Assembly (NCBI GenBank): GCA_020073545.1
Contig: JAIQEZ010000022.1
Location: 1 to 48,417, forward strand
Length of the DNA stretch: 48,417 nucleotides
Reading direction: 5' to 3'
DNA from: Terriglobia bacterium
Lineage (GTDB): Bacteria; Acidobacteriota; Terriglobia; UBA7540
Part shown: piece after piece, positions 26,551 through 35,216 of the stretch
Numbering within the stretch: position 1 is the stretch's first letter
Layout: every line of letters starts with the position of its first letter
The notes under the pieces: model-generated
What the model was told of the DNA's origin: nothing
Database searches by the model: none
The model's input: only the letters and a program-made list of their open reading frames with translations
Translations under genes and position numbers: made by a program

Positions 26551-27064
26551 CGTAGTGTCTACGAAATACCTCGACAATCCGCTTGCCGTAGCCGGTAGCG
26601 CAGCGCGGCCTCTGGCCGCAACCGAACATGGCGTGGGGTCGTGTAGGGCCGGCCGCTCCGAGCGGGGGGCCCCGGCCCAGATCGCCAAAGGGGTGGCCCT
26701 ACACGCGCGACGAAGAATGTCTGGTAAGAAAACAAGAAATTACGACCTGGCATTGCAGGGCCCGTGCTCCGGCGCGGCTTCTCGCCGCGCCGCAGTGGCG
26801 CGGACCTTTAGTGTTTGTTGCCAAAACACTAAAGGCCGGCGCTCCAGAATTCGCTAGACGCAATTCCCTGCAGGAGTGCCCGCCAGCATGATCATGGTCC
26901 CCCCGTGCAACCCGCCATGGCGCGCAGGCATCCTCTATCCCAAGGGCGACGCCGGTTTACCGTGTATTTGGCAGTCCCACCTTCGCAGGCTTCATAGTAT
27001 TATAGTGAAGGCAGGGCTATCCGGAGGCACTGAGTCCGGGTCAACCAGAAGCGAATCGAACAAC
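26551..27064. other. serS downstream region with hairpin array
   Basis: No gene seen. Its left half is packed with palindromes (see the repeat entry). A TATTAT at 26998-27003 near CATAGTATTATAG might be a -10 for the following small gene, without a well-spaced -35. Confidence 0.45.
26605..26835. repeat. Array of four palindromes downstream of serS
   Basis: GCGGCC-TCT-GGCCGC (26605-26619); GTGTAGGGCC (26641-26650) with GGCCCTACAC (26695-26704) enclosing an inner CCGCTC/GAGCGG; CGGCGCGGC-TTCTC-GCCGCGCCG (26770-26792); CCTTTAGTGTTT (26805-26816) with AAACACTAAAGG (26824-26835). The last could end serS transcription; the group resembles a REP-like cluster. Confidence 0.6.
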
Positions 27065-27418
27065 TTGAGACGGCTTGACAAATCTCGGCGCCGATATTGG
27101 GTGCACGCCCTCGTCGTGGGTTTGGCGCTCACTGGTGAAATCCACCTCTTCTCAGTCGAAATTCTTCACCATCATGACGCGGCTGTTGCAGTTTGCCGGA
27201 TTGGCCACGAGGGTGCATCGTACCTACACGCGAGCCAGGACGTCAGCCCTCTTTGTCCCCTCTGCCAGCTTGTTCGCAGCAGTTCCGTTCGCCCCGCAGT
27301 CCGGTCTCTTATCGCGAACCCGTGTAGTGAAGCGGCTTACCACCTGATCGCTCGCAACGCAAAGTACTCCTACCGCCTTGCACAAACCCTTCTCGCCCGC
27401 TCCCCTCCGCTCTCCTGA
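27065..27418 (+). CDS. Small His/Cys-rich exported protein upstream of TonB receptor
   Basis: Up to 117 residues from TTG 27065 (GTG 27101 also possible; neither has a good ribosome site). A basic N-terminus and hydrophobic helix (HALVVGLALTGEIHLF) are followed by a His cluster (ILHHHDAAVAV), YLHASQDVSPLCPLCQLV with a CxxC, and a basic tail. The His cluster plus C-P-L-C suggests metal binding; the shape resembles DUF2946-like small proteins near metal-uptake genes. It ends 50 bp before the TonB receptor gene. Family membership is inference. Confidence 0.45.
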   Translation: MRRLDKSRRRYWVHALVVGLALTGEIHLFSVEILHHHDAAVAVCRIGHEGASYLHASQDVSPLCPLCQLVRSSSVRPAVRSLIANPCSEAAYHLIARNAKYSYRLAQTLLARSPPLS

Positions 27419-27468
27419 AAGTTCTACGACATCCCGGGTCAACCCAAGAACTCTCAGGAGGTAACGAA

Positions 27469-30144
27469 GTGACTTCTCGAACCATTTCTCGATTATCTTT
27501 GCCGTCATGGCGGTTGGCGGGCGCGCCTCGCGCCGGCCGCGCGGCCTCGTACAGTCGGCTTGCGACGGTCACACTGGCCCTGTGGCTCCTTTCCACCGCC
27601 AGCCCGCGGATGTTTGGTCAAAGCCTTGGTACTTCGGGAACTATCCAGGGGTCCGTCTTTGATCCCTCGGGCGCTGTCCTTATTGGAGCGAAGGTTGAGA
27701 TTCGCAATCCCGTCTCCGGTTATGATCGAAGCACGACAACCGACGCGTCCGGCCACTTTGAGTTCTCGAACGTTCCCTTTAACCCTTATCACCTGGCAGT
27801 GAGTGCCACCGGCTTCCAGGATATCGCTCAGGATGTCCCGGTCCGCACGTCCGTGCCGATCGACCTCAAGTTCACCATGCAAATCGCCACCGCCGCAACC
27901 GTCGTGACCGTTCAGGGAGAAGCGGCGGACCTTATTGAGCAAACGCCCACAGCCCACACCGACGTGGATCGCACCCTGATTGACAGATTGCCGATTGGGA
28001 ACCAAGGCATCGGTTTGAGCGAAGTCATCGCCAACACCTCGCCTTCGGTAGCGGCCGACGCCAATGGTTTCTTTCATCCCGCAGGAGACCATGCCCAGGC
28101 TCAAATTTCGCTGGACAACCAGCCCATTACTGACCAGTACAGCAAAATCTTTTCCAATCAGCTCCCACTTGATGCCGTTCAGTCGCTGGAGATCGTGACG
28201 GGAGCCCCCCAAGCCGAATACGGAGATAAAGACAGCTTGGTGATCAACGCCGTGAGCCGGTCCGGAATCGGCGATACAACTCCTCACGGCAGCTTCTCGA
28301 CGCAGTATGGATCGTTCGGCACGCCGGCGACTAACTTCACTCTCGGGACCGGAGGAAACAAGTGGGGGAACTTCCTGGCAGGGTACTTCACCAACTCCAG
28401 CCGCTTCCTGGACACCCCGGAATTCGGGAACTTCCACGATAAAGGAAACGGAGAAGGTGTGTTTGACCGGATCGACTTCAACCCGACGGAAAAAGACACC
28501 TTGCACCTCAACCTTCAGGTCTCGCGCTCCTGGTTTCAGATTCCTAATACTTACGATCAATTGGCGGTCACCCAGGACCAGCACCAACAGATTCGGTCCA
28601 TCAATATCGCTCCGGGATACACGCACCTTTTCGGCCCGAGCCTTCTGCTCAGCATCAACCCTTACGTCCGTATTGACCACGTCCAGTACTTCCCCGGTCC
28701 TGATCCCTTCTCCGACTTGCCAGCCACTCTGGTGCAAGACCGGCGCCTGGGCGTTTACGGAGCCCGGGTCGATCTGGCTTATTCGAAGGGCATCCACAAC
28801 GCCAAGGTGGGAGTGCAATACAAGTACAACGCTCTGACGGAAGGGTTCGGCGTCGGCATCACCGATCCCACCTTCAATGCGGTCTGCGTGGAGGCCAGCG
28901 GCAACGCAGTTACCGACCCGAGTATCACGAACCCCAACAACTGCGCGGCGGCAGGGTATCAGACAAACCCTGCTTTCCTGCCAGGATTGCTTCCCTTTGA
29001 CCTTACCCGCGGAGGCCAGCTCTTTGATTTTCACGGTCGCGCGGCGGTCAGGGAAACTGCCCTCTATGCCCAGGACACCATAACCCTCCACCAGTGGACT
29101 CTGAATGTGAGCCTGCGCCGCGACTTCTATAATGGTCTCAGCTATGCGGTTCAAACCGAGCCACGAGTGGGCGTGGCTTATGCGGTCAAACCGACGAACA
29201 CGGTGCTGCGTTTCTCGTATGGCCGCTTTCTGGAGACCCCCTATAACGAAAATCTGGTTTTGTCGAGCGCTACGGGCGCGGGCGGGCTGGCCACGAATGT
29301 CTTCGGGGCCTTCGCAGCGGCGCCCCTGCAATCCGGCCGGCGAAACCAGTACAACGCCGGGTTCGAGCAGGCCATCGGTCGCTGGTTGGTTGTGGATGTG
29401 GACTATTACAATAAACGCACCCACAATGGCTACGATTTCGACGTGCTCTTCAATACGCCTCTGGCCTTTCCCATCAGTTGGAATAGATCCAAGCTCGACG
29501 GCATCGGAGCCCGAGTCAATCTGGCGAACTATCACGGATTCACGGCGTACTCGGTGATGGGCCACAACCGCGCCCGATACTTTCCTCCGGAAAATGGGGG
29601 CGTGATCTTTAACAATCCGGTCAACACCTCGGTCTTCCGCATCGACCACGACCAAGCATTCCAGCAGGTCACCCACTTTCAATACCAGTTCCCCAAGCGG
29701 GGTCCCTGGATTGCGCTCACCTGGAATTATCAAAGCGGCCTGGTGGCAGGCGCCGTGCCGGATCTCGCCTCAGCTCTGGCTCTCGATGGAGATCAGCAGG
29801 CGGCGATCGGGTTCTTCTGCGGCAGCAATGTTGCGAGCCTCACAAACCCGATTACCTCGTGCAACGTACCCTATCCGCAGTGGGGCGCGACGCGCCTCGC
29901 GATCCCGGCTCCGGGCACTGAGAATGACGACACCCATCCCCCCCGCGTAGCTCCACGGCACCTCTTTGACCTCGGCACGGGCATCGACAACATCTTTCAC
30001 ACCGATCGCTTCAAGGTGAATCTGCAATTCACGGTCATCAACCTGACCAACCAGGAAGCTCTCTACAACTTCCTATCTACCTTCAGCGGCACGCACTTTG
30101 TGACTCCGCGCGTGTGGCAGGGCCAGATCAAGTTCGTGTTCTGA
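27469..30144 (+). CDS. TonB-dependent receptor with carboxypeptidase-regulatory-like domain
   Basis: 891 residues. After a basic, hydrophobic leader, residues about 57-140 form a CarboxypepD_reg-type beta-sandwich (GTIQGSVFDPSGAVLIGAKVEI, DASGHFEFSNVPFNPYHL). A plug region follows (SLDNQPITDQYSKIF, AVQSLEIVTGAPQAEYGDKD), then a long barrel ending GQIKFVF with terminal Phe. This architecture is very common in Acidobacteria (Oar-like). Substrate unknown; the metal-flavoured neighbours (His/Cys-rich protein, CDF exporter) hint at a metal complex. GTG 27469 has AGGAGG 7 nt upstream. No TonB/ExbBD genes are nearby. Confidence 0.9.
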   Translation: MTSRTISRLSLPSWRLAGAPRAGRAASYSRLATVTLALWLLSTASPRMFGQSLGTSGTIQGSVFDPSGAVLIGAKVEIRNPVSGYDRSTTTDASGHFEFSNVPFNPYHLAVSATGFQDIAQDVPVRTSVPIDLKFTMQIATAATVVTVQGEAADLIEQTPTAHTDVDRTLIDRLPIGNQGIGLSEVIANTSPSVAADANGFFHPAGDHAQAQISLDNQPITDQYSKIFSNQLPLDAVQSLEIVTGAPQAEYGDKDSLVINAVSRSGIGDTTPHGSFSTQYGSFGTPATNFTLGTGGNKWGNFLAGYFTNSSRFLDTPEFGNFHDKGNGEGVFDRIDFNPTEKDTLHLNLQVSRSWFQIPNTYDQLAVTQDQHQQIRSINIAPGYTHLFGPSLLLSINPYVRIDHVQYFPGPDPFSDLPATLVQDRRLGVYGARVDLAYSKGIHNAKVGVQYKYNALTEGFGVGITDPTFNAVCVEASGNAVTDPSITNPNNCAAAGYQTNPAFLPGLLPFDLTRGGQLFDFHGRAAVRETALYAQDTITLHQWTLNVSLRRDFYNGLSYAVQTEPRVGVAYAVKPTNTVLRFSYGRFLETPYNENLVLSSATGAGGLATNVFGAFAAAPLQSGRRNQYNAGFEQAIGRWLVVDVDYYNKRTHNGYDFDVLFNTPLAFPISWNRSKLDGIGARVNLANYHGFTAYSVMGHNRARYFPPENGGVIFNNPVNTSVFRIDHDQAFQQVTHFQYQFPKRGPWIALTWNYQSGLVAGAVPDLASALALDGDQQAAIGFFCGSNVASLTNPITSCNVPYPQWGATRLAIPAPGTENDDTHPPRVAPRHLFDLGTGIDNIFHTDRFKVNLQFTVINLTNQEALYNFLSTFSGTHFVTPRVWQGQIKFVF

Positions 30145-30210
30145 CGGGGATTCGCCTCAGCCCGACGAGCGTGTCTGTTTGGTGGGAGGGCGGGGTGGAA
30201 CCTGTCCCGG

Positions 30211-30231
30211 CAATCCCGCGAGGCGGGATTG
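30211..30231. terminator. Hairpin between convergent genes
   Basis: CAATCCCGC-GAG-GCGGGATTG, perfect 9-bp stem, 66 bp after the TonB receptor stop and before the CDF stop on the other strand. It could work in both directions; there is no T run. Confidence 0.55.
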
Positions 30232-30353
30232 CGCTACAATTCACCTCATGTTGCCCTTGCGCCGGTTGCGGCCATTTTTGATTTGGTCTCTGTCGGGTCG
30301 TTCACCGACCATCCGATAATCTGAAATCGACGTCCCCCACATGCCACATCGCG

Positions 30354-30383
30354 CCTACCACCTACCGCGTACTGCCTACTGCC
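30354..30383 (-). repeat. GCAGTAGG-type repeat, copy 1
   Basis: Read on the minus strand it begins GGCAGTAGGCAGTACGC. It matches, in inverse orientation, the copy at 31461-31490, so the CDF gene is flanked by inverted copies. Confidence 0.5.
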
Positions 30384-30477
30384 TCGGTCCGGGGTCGGAA
30401 AGACAGGGAATAGGTCACAGGTGAGAGGGAACAGTAAGAACCGGGACCAGCAAGTCCCTCCTGTCGTCTATAACCTG

Positions 30478-31386
30478 TTATCTGTCGGGTGCCGAGTCCG
30501 GCATGTAGATGTGGAATTCGCCGGGCGGGTGGGTGTGCTCGAATTGTATCGTGGTGTGATGGATTCCGAATTCGCGGGCCAGCGCTTCACGGATTTGGTG
30601 GGCGATCTGCTCGCTTTCGGAAGTGGGCATGTCCAGAATGTGAACGTGGCAGGAGAGCGCGTGGGAACTCGATCCCAGGCTCCAGATGTGCACGTCGTGG
30701 ACTTCTTTAACCCCCGCGACGCCCAGCATGCAGGTCGCCACGCCCTCCAGGCTCATACCTTTGGGTAAGCTCTCGAGCAGGATGTTCGCCGAGTCGGTGA
30801 TGATCCCCACGGCCGTCCACAAAATCATCCCCGAAATCAGAAAGGCGATGGCGGGGTCAATGATGGTCCGGCCGGTCGCGCGAATCAGCCAGGCGCCCGC
30901 GATGATCGCGAGGTTGGAAAGCGCGTCGCCGAGGTTGTGGATGAACACCGCGCGGAGATTCAGGTCGCTTCGCTCACTCGCCAGGGCGAAGGAGATTCCG
31001 CCGTTCACCACCAGGGCGACCGCGCCGACGATCAGCATCGTGCCGGAGGCGACGGGCACGGGCCGCAGGATTCGCTCGTAGCCCTGGTAGCAGAGAAACA
31101 GCGCAACGCCCACCAGGATCAGGGCGTTCACGAAGGCCGCCAGGACTCCCGCCCGCTGATACCCATAAGTCCTTTGCTGGTCGGGGGGCCGGCGCTCGAG
31201 ATAGAGCGCAATCCAGGAGAGGACGAGCGTGGGAACGTCGGTAAGGTTGTGCCAGCCGTCGCTTACCAGGGCCAGGCTGTGGGCGAGCACCCCGGCCACG
31301 AATTCCGTGGCCACGAGGCCGAGCGTCGCCAGCAGCGCGATTCTTACGACCCAGCTCGCCAGCCGCGGATGGTGGTGTGAATGCAC
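30478..31386 (-). CDS. Cation diffusion facilitator (CDF) family metal exporter
   Basis: 302 residues, zinc/cadmium/cobalt-proton antiporter family. His-rich N-terminus (MHSHHHP), six membrane helices, the intramembrane metal-site residues in SDGWHNLTD (helix 2) and IHNLGDALSN (helix 5), and a cytoplasmic C-terminal domain with VHDVHIWSLGSSSHALSCHVHI and a His-rich tail (FEHTHPPGEFHIY). This matches CzcD/ZitB-like exporters. The start is GTG 31386. Convergent with the TonB receptor. Confidence 0.92.
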   Translation of the reverse strand: MHSHHHPRLASWVVRIALLATLGLVATEFVAGVLAHSLALVSDGWHNLTDVPTLVLSWIALYLERRPPDQQRTYGYQRAGVLAAFVNALILVGVALFLCYQGYERILRPVPVASGTMLIVGAVALVVNGGISFALASERSDLNLRAVFIHNLGDALSNLAIIAGAWLIRATGRTIIDPAIAFLISGMILWTAVGIITDSANILLESLPKGMSLEGVATCMLGVAGVKEVHDVHIWSLGSSSHALSCHVHILDMPTSESEQIAHQIREALAREFGIHHTTIQFEHTHPPGEFHIYMPDSAPDR

Positions 31387-31460
31387 TCGGGTTCCCGCGC
31401 CATTCTAGTCCATCGCCAGAGCGCGACGCAACGAAGGAGAACCGCAGGCAGGAAGCACTC

Positions 31461-31490
31461 AGCAGTAGGCACTACGCAGTGGGCAGTGAG
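31461..31490 (+). repeat. GCAGTAGG-type repeat, copy 2
   Basis: AGCAGTAGGCACTACGCAG and following bases; inverse partner of 30354-30383, on the other side of the CDF gene. About 23 of 30 positions agree. Confidence 0.5.
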
Positions 31491-31682
31491 CGCCTTGTGT
31501 GAGTCGCGATGGAGCCGGGTTGACAAGTGACAGGGACGGAGTGATCGGGCGATGAAGTCATGGAATGAATCGAAGGCTCAGCCTTTCAATGGCTCGAGCA
31601 CCCGAGCCTCTTGGTCGTCCCACCGCGGCGGATCTTCGACCCCGGTGGAGAGGGATATGGAATTTGGGGTGGCGTCGCGAGA

Positions 31683-32108
31683 TCAGACCAGCTTGGCCGT
31701 CAGGCTAATCTGGACTCCCGCCAGCGCCTTGGAGACCGGGCAGCCTTTCTTCGCGTCCTCAGCATGCCTGTCGAATGTTGCGGCGTCGATGCCGGGAATC
31801 TGGGCTTCGGTGTTGAGCTCAATCCGGGTGATGCCGAAACCCTCACCGACCTTCTCCAGATGCACCCGGGCCGTGGTGTGAATGCGCGTGGGCGTAAAGC
31901 CCGCGCGGCCCAGTCCGGCCGAGAGGGCCATGGAAAAGCAGCCGGCATGTGCCGCCCCAATCAGCTCTTCCGGGTTGGTGCCCGTGCCGCTCTCGAATCT
32001 GGAGGCAAAGGAATAGGCGCCCTCGTAAGCGCCACTGCCGAGCTTCATCGTCCCTTTGCCTTCGCGGAGATTGCCTTTCCATTCGGCTTCTGCGGTTCGT
32101 GCTGCCAT
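31683..32108 (-). CDS. osmC: OsmC-family peroxiredoxin
   Basis: 141 residues. The OsmC/Ohr fold reduces organic hydroperoxides through two cysteines, seen in AAHAGCFSMALS and KKGCPVSKAL. The spacing and the family start (AEAEWKGNLREGKG, SFASRFESGTGTNPEEL) fit OsmC rather than Ohr. ATG 32108 has AAGGAG about 9 nt upstream and gives the family start; an upstream ATG at 32222 would add 38 unlike residues. It is divergent from the Crp/Fnr gene. Confidence 0.92.
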   Translation of the reverse strand: MAARTAEAEWKGNLREGKGTMKLGSGAYEGAYSFASRFESGTGTNPEELIGAAHAGCFSMALSAGLGRAGFTPTRIHTTARVHLEKVGEGFGITRIELNTEAQIPGIDAATFDRHAEDAKKGCPVSKALAGVQISLTAKLV

Positions 32109-32548
32109 TTTGGTTCGCTCCTTGAATGAGATGTTCAGGATTTCACATCGTTCAGAAGAAGCCACAACCTGTGCGGTCGCACCCGCACGGTCACTCCTTG
32201 CAGCGAGGTCGTGGAATTCCACCCTAAACTTTCAGTATAACACTTTCGGCGGCATCTCCATCGATCAGCCCCACGCGGGCCCCGCCTGTCGGGAGGATGA
32301 GGACCCTTTGGTAGTAAGTCAGTTTCCGACCAGAGCGTATCTGGGTCTTGGGTCCGCCACGCCCGTGGTGGTGAGATATCCGAGTGCGCCGTTAGACCTC
32401 AGCCTGCGGGGTTCCAGGGGCTTAATGCCGAAGCATCCTTCAAGGTTGCTTGTCGGATGTGTCGGGGTGGGCGCTGGCGCGAGGCGCAAAGTCGATGAGG
32501 CTCTTGAGCGGCGGGTGGAATCTGTGGTAGAAATATGCCGATCCGAGG
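32109..32548. other. Divergent promoter region osmC/crp-like
   Basis: For the regulator, TTGAGC (32504-32509), 18 bp, TAGAAA (32528-32533) is a modest promoter candidate. No gene recognised. Confidence 0.4.
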
Positions 32549-33211
32549 ATGGCAGCAAAATCCCATAAACGCGTCCCGACCTTGAACCCGAAGGCTATCC
32601 TGGCAAGAGTCTGCGAGGGGAAAAGTATTGCGACCTACCGGCGGAAGCAAGTGATCTTTGCGCAGGGCGATCCGGCCGACGCGGTCTTCTACGTACAAAA
32701 AGGTCGGGTGAAGCTGACCGTGGTCTCCAAGCAGGGGAAGGAAGCCATCGTTGCCCTGCTGGGCACGGACGACTTCTTTGGTGAGGGATGCCTGGCAGGG
32801 CAACTTCAGCGCATGTCGACGGCCACGGCGAATGAAGACACAACCGTTCTTCGTGTCCGCAAAAAGGCCATGATCCGGCTGCTGCACACCGACCCAAGAT
32901 TCTCGGAGCTCTTCACGGCCCACCTGCTCTTCCGCAACATTCGATTTGAGGAGGACCTAGTCGATCAACTGTTCAATTCGAGCGAGAAGCGGCTGGCACG
33001 GGTTCTGCTTCTGCTTGCTCACTTTGGCAAGGATGGCAAGCGGGAGCCGGTGATTGCGAAAATCAGCCAGGAAACACTGGCCGGAATGATCGGCGCGACC
33101 CGGTCGAGAGTCAGTCACTTCATGAACAAATTCCGCAAGCTCGGCTTCATCGATTACAACGGCGGCATGCGGGTTCACAGTTCGCTCCTCAATGTAGTTC
33201 TCTATGACTAG
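32549..33211 (+). CDS. Crp/Fnr-family transcriptional regulator
   Basis: 220 residues. Cyclic-nucleotide-binding beta roll (VIFAQGDPADAVFYVQKGRVKL, ALLGTDDFFGEGCLAGQ) and C-terminal winged helix (ISQETLAGMIGATRSRVSHFMNKF). It lacks the N-terminal cysteine cluster of Fnr, so it is not an iron-sulphur oxygen sensor. The effector is unknown. This type (with RRKQVIFAQGD) is frequent in Acidobacteria and often multi-copy. The ribosome site (CCGAGG directly before ATG) is poor. It lies between osmC and the radical SAM pair and could regulate either. Confidence 0.88.
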   Translation: MAAKSHKRVPTLNPKAILARVCEGKSIATYRRKQVIFAQGDPADAVFYVQKGRVKLTVVSKQGKEAIVALLGTDDFFGEGCLAGQLQRMSTATANEDTTVLRVRKKAMIRLLHTDPRFSELFTAHLLFRNIRFEEDLVDQLFNSSEKRLARVLLLLAHFGKDGKREPVIAKISQETLAGMIGATRSRVSHFMNKFRKLGFIDYNGGMRVHSSLLNVVLYD

Positions 33212-33278
33212 AGTCGCCCGCTCGCGAATGCCTTGGGCCGACAAAGGCCCGAGTCGAGTCCCTTTCATCATGTGAAAT

Positions 33279-33470
33279 GTGAGCAATATTATACAGATTT
33301 TCGCGCCCGAAGATGTTAACCTAGGGAAGCTTGAGGCGGATCTCCGCACTCCGAAACGGGCTCGCGAACGAAAATACTGCCTGGATGGATGCTGTTGCAG
33401 TACGTACGGACTCAACTGCTTCCTGAGATCGGCCCCGTCACTCAACTCCGTGCCCCGAGGCGAAAAGTAA
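33279..33470 (+). CDS. Possible Cys-rich small protein abutting radical SAM gene
   Basis: A 63-codon frame from GTG 33279 whose TAA directly touches the radical SAM ATG (TAAATG). Residues 34-47 read CLDGCCCSTYGLNC, five cysteines in fourteen residues, after an acidic/basic leader-like segment. A leader plus Cys-rich core beside a radical SAM gene is the layout of some RiPP precursors. The ribosome site is not convincing, and the frame may be chance. Confidence 0.3.
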   Translation: MSNIIQIFAPEDVNLGKLEADLRTPKRARERKYCLDGCCCSTYGLNCFLRSAPSLNSVPRGEK

Positions 33471-35042
33471 ATGAATATTCTGCTCTATAACCCGGACAAC
33501 GAAATCACCAACAACTTCATGCCGCATCTTTGGATGTTCCTCCTGAAATCGCTCACGCCGCCCGGCCACAAAGTGTTTTTGGTTGATGGCAACGCGAAGC
33601 GTTTGACCAAGGAACAACTGGTCGATTACATCCGGGAGAATCACATCGACCTCGTGGGGATTGGCGCCATGACGCGCATGATCCGGAAGGCTTACTCGAT
33701 GGCGGATGCCGTGCGGGCAGCGGGCGTCCCCGTTGTGATGGGAGGTCCACACGTCACCGAGGTGCCCGACGAACCGCTGGGACGTGACGGTGAACCTCGC
33801 CACGCTGACGCTGTGGCCCTGGGGGAGGCCGACCAGACCTGGCCGGCCATCGTTGCCGATGCCGAGCGCGGAGAGCTGAAGGAAATCTATGCCCCACTAA
33901 ATATGGACGGCAAAGAGGTCAAGCCTTCCCTGGATGACTACCCGGTGATCCCCTGGGACCGCATGGACCTTGACCAGTTCAACCTGATCAAGCATTTCCC
34001 CAGGATGGCGCGGCGCCTGCTGTCACTTTTCGGCATGACGTGGCAGAGCTTCCACCTGCTTCCGATTGAGACCGGCCGTGGCTGTCCCTACGGGTGCGAG
34101 TTCTGCACGGTGACGGGTTTCTTCGGTGACTCGATCCGGTTCCGGTCGAATGAAAGCGTCGTCAATGAACTGCTGATGCTGAAGGCACTGGAGAAGCACC
34201 AGAAAGGAAAGGTCGCAGTCTTCTTCATCGACGACAACTTCGCGATCAATCCCCGGCGCACCAAGTCCTTACTGCGTGAGATCATCGCACGCGGCGCCCA
34301 GGTGCCCTGGGTAGCGCAAATCAGCGTGAACCTGCTGCGCGACGAGGAATTGATCTCCCTGATTGCCCAAAGCGGCGGCAGGTGGATCTTCATAGGCCTC
34401 GAGTCCATTGACCCGGAGAACCTCAAGAGTGTCAGCAAAGGATTCAACAAGCCGGGCGAATATAAGCCTATTCTGGAGCGCCTCGCGCGACACAACCTTT
34501 ATGCCATCACCTCCTTCATTTTTGGGATGGATAGCGACCGCCCGGGTGTGGCGGCGCGCACGCTGGAGGTGATTCGCTCCTGGCCGCCAGGGCTTCCTGT
34601 ATTCGGGTTGCTGACGCCCTACCCTTCGACTCCGCTCTATGACCGGTTAGCTGCAGCCGGCCGGCTCCCCCGCCCGAAACACTGGTTGGAGTTCAAAGCT
34701 TTCACCATGGACTTCACACCTTTAGGGATTACCGCCGAGCAAGCGGAGGCGGAGCTTTGCCAGGCCTGGGCGTCGTCTTACAGTCCCAAGACCATCGCCT
34801 CCGCCATCAGATGGTTGGAATCGAAGTCTTTTCCCGATCGCCTGATTCATCTGCTCGGCTGTCTGGCCTTCCGGGGAATTTATTTTCCGCAGATGAAGCG
34901 GCGGGAATGGGTCGGGGTCCTTCTCCAAAACCGAGGTCCCATCCTCCGCCTGCTCGCCCAGGCGCTGGAACTCAAGTTCAAGCCGCGGCCGCGCAAGCCC
35001 TTCTCTCTCGATCCCCAACTACCGGCCCAGCGCACAGCCTGA
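33471..35042 (+). CDS. B12-binding-type radical SAM protein
   Basis: 523 residues. N-terminal Rossmann-like cobalamin-binding-type domain (NILLYNPDNE, VDLVGIGAMTR-like block, VVMGGPHVTEVPDE), then a radical SAM domain with C205-PYG-C209-EF-C212 in RGCPYGCEFCTVTG. The C-terminal part (FGLLTPYPSTPLYDRL, WLEFKAFTMDFTPL) resembles the DUF4070-bearing group. The typical DxHxxG cobalamin motif is not seen. The reaction is unknown; relatives include methyltransferases and rearrangement enzymes for lipids and tetrapyrroles. The ATG follows the preceding small ORF stop without a gap. Confidence 0.88.
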   Translation: MNILLYNPDNEITNNFMPHLWMFLLKSLTPPGHKVFLVDGNAKRLTKEQLVDYIRENHIDLVGIGAMTRMIRKAYSMADAVRAAGVPVVMGGPHVTEVPDEPLGRDGEPRHADAVALGEADQTWPAIVADAERGELKEIYAPLNMDGKEVKPSLDDYPVIPWDRMDLDQFNLIKHFPRMARRLLSLFGMTWQSFHLLPIETGRGCPYGCEFCTVTGFFGDSIRFRSNESVVNELLMLKALEKHQKGKVAVFFIDDNFAINPRRTKSLLREIIARGAQVPWVAQISVNLLRDEELISLIAQSGGRWIFIGLESIDPENLKSVSKGFNKPGEYKPILERLARHNLYAITSFIFGMDSDRPGVAARTLEVIRSWPPGLPVFGLLTPYPSTPLYDRLAAAGRLPRPKHWLEFKAFTMDFTPLGITAEQAEAELCQAWASSYSPKTIASAIRWLESKSFPDRLIHLLGCLAFRGIYFPQMKRREWVGVLLQNRGPILRLLAQALELKFKPRPRKPFSLDPQLPAQRTA

Positions 35043-35216
35043 GCATCTGAACAGATGGGCTGGGCACCGGCGCGGACGGACCCGCCCCGCCTGCGTTGAT
35101 CTTCCGACCAAGATTGTAGGGAATCCCCTCCTGAAGCAGTCGTGAGCAACCATGCTCGGCACCGCCGCAGTGAGGATTTGCGGACACGGAAGGGGATCAG
35201 AGCGTTCTGGGCCCTG
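35043..35216. other. Intergenic after radical SAM gene
   Basis: CATCTG-AA-CAGATG (35044-35057) is a short palindrome just after the stop. Nothing else recognised. Confidence 0.4.

Larger units (their letters stand above)
30145..30477. other. Intergenic between convergent TonB receptor and CDF genes
   Basis: Contains a strong hairpin and a TACTGCC-type repeat (separate entries). No coding frame is supported. Confidence 0.45.

Noticed and set aside
27505-29733. A 742-codon open frame antisense to the TonB receptor gene
   Set aside because: Long antisense frames are expected in GC-rich genes; no motif, no ribosome site, and the sense product is a clear receptor.
33263-33300. A TGTGA-type word upstream of the radical SAM gene as a Crp site
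   Set aside because: Only one half-site is seen; the symmetric TCACA partner at the required distance is missing.
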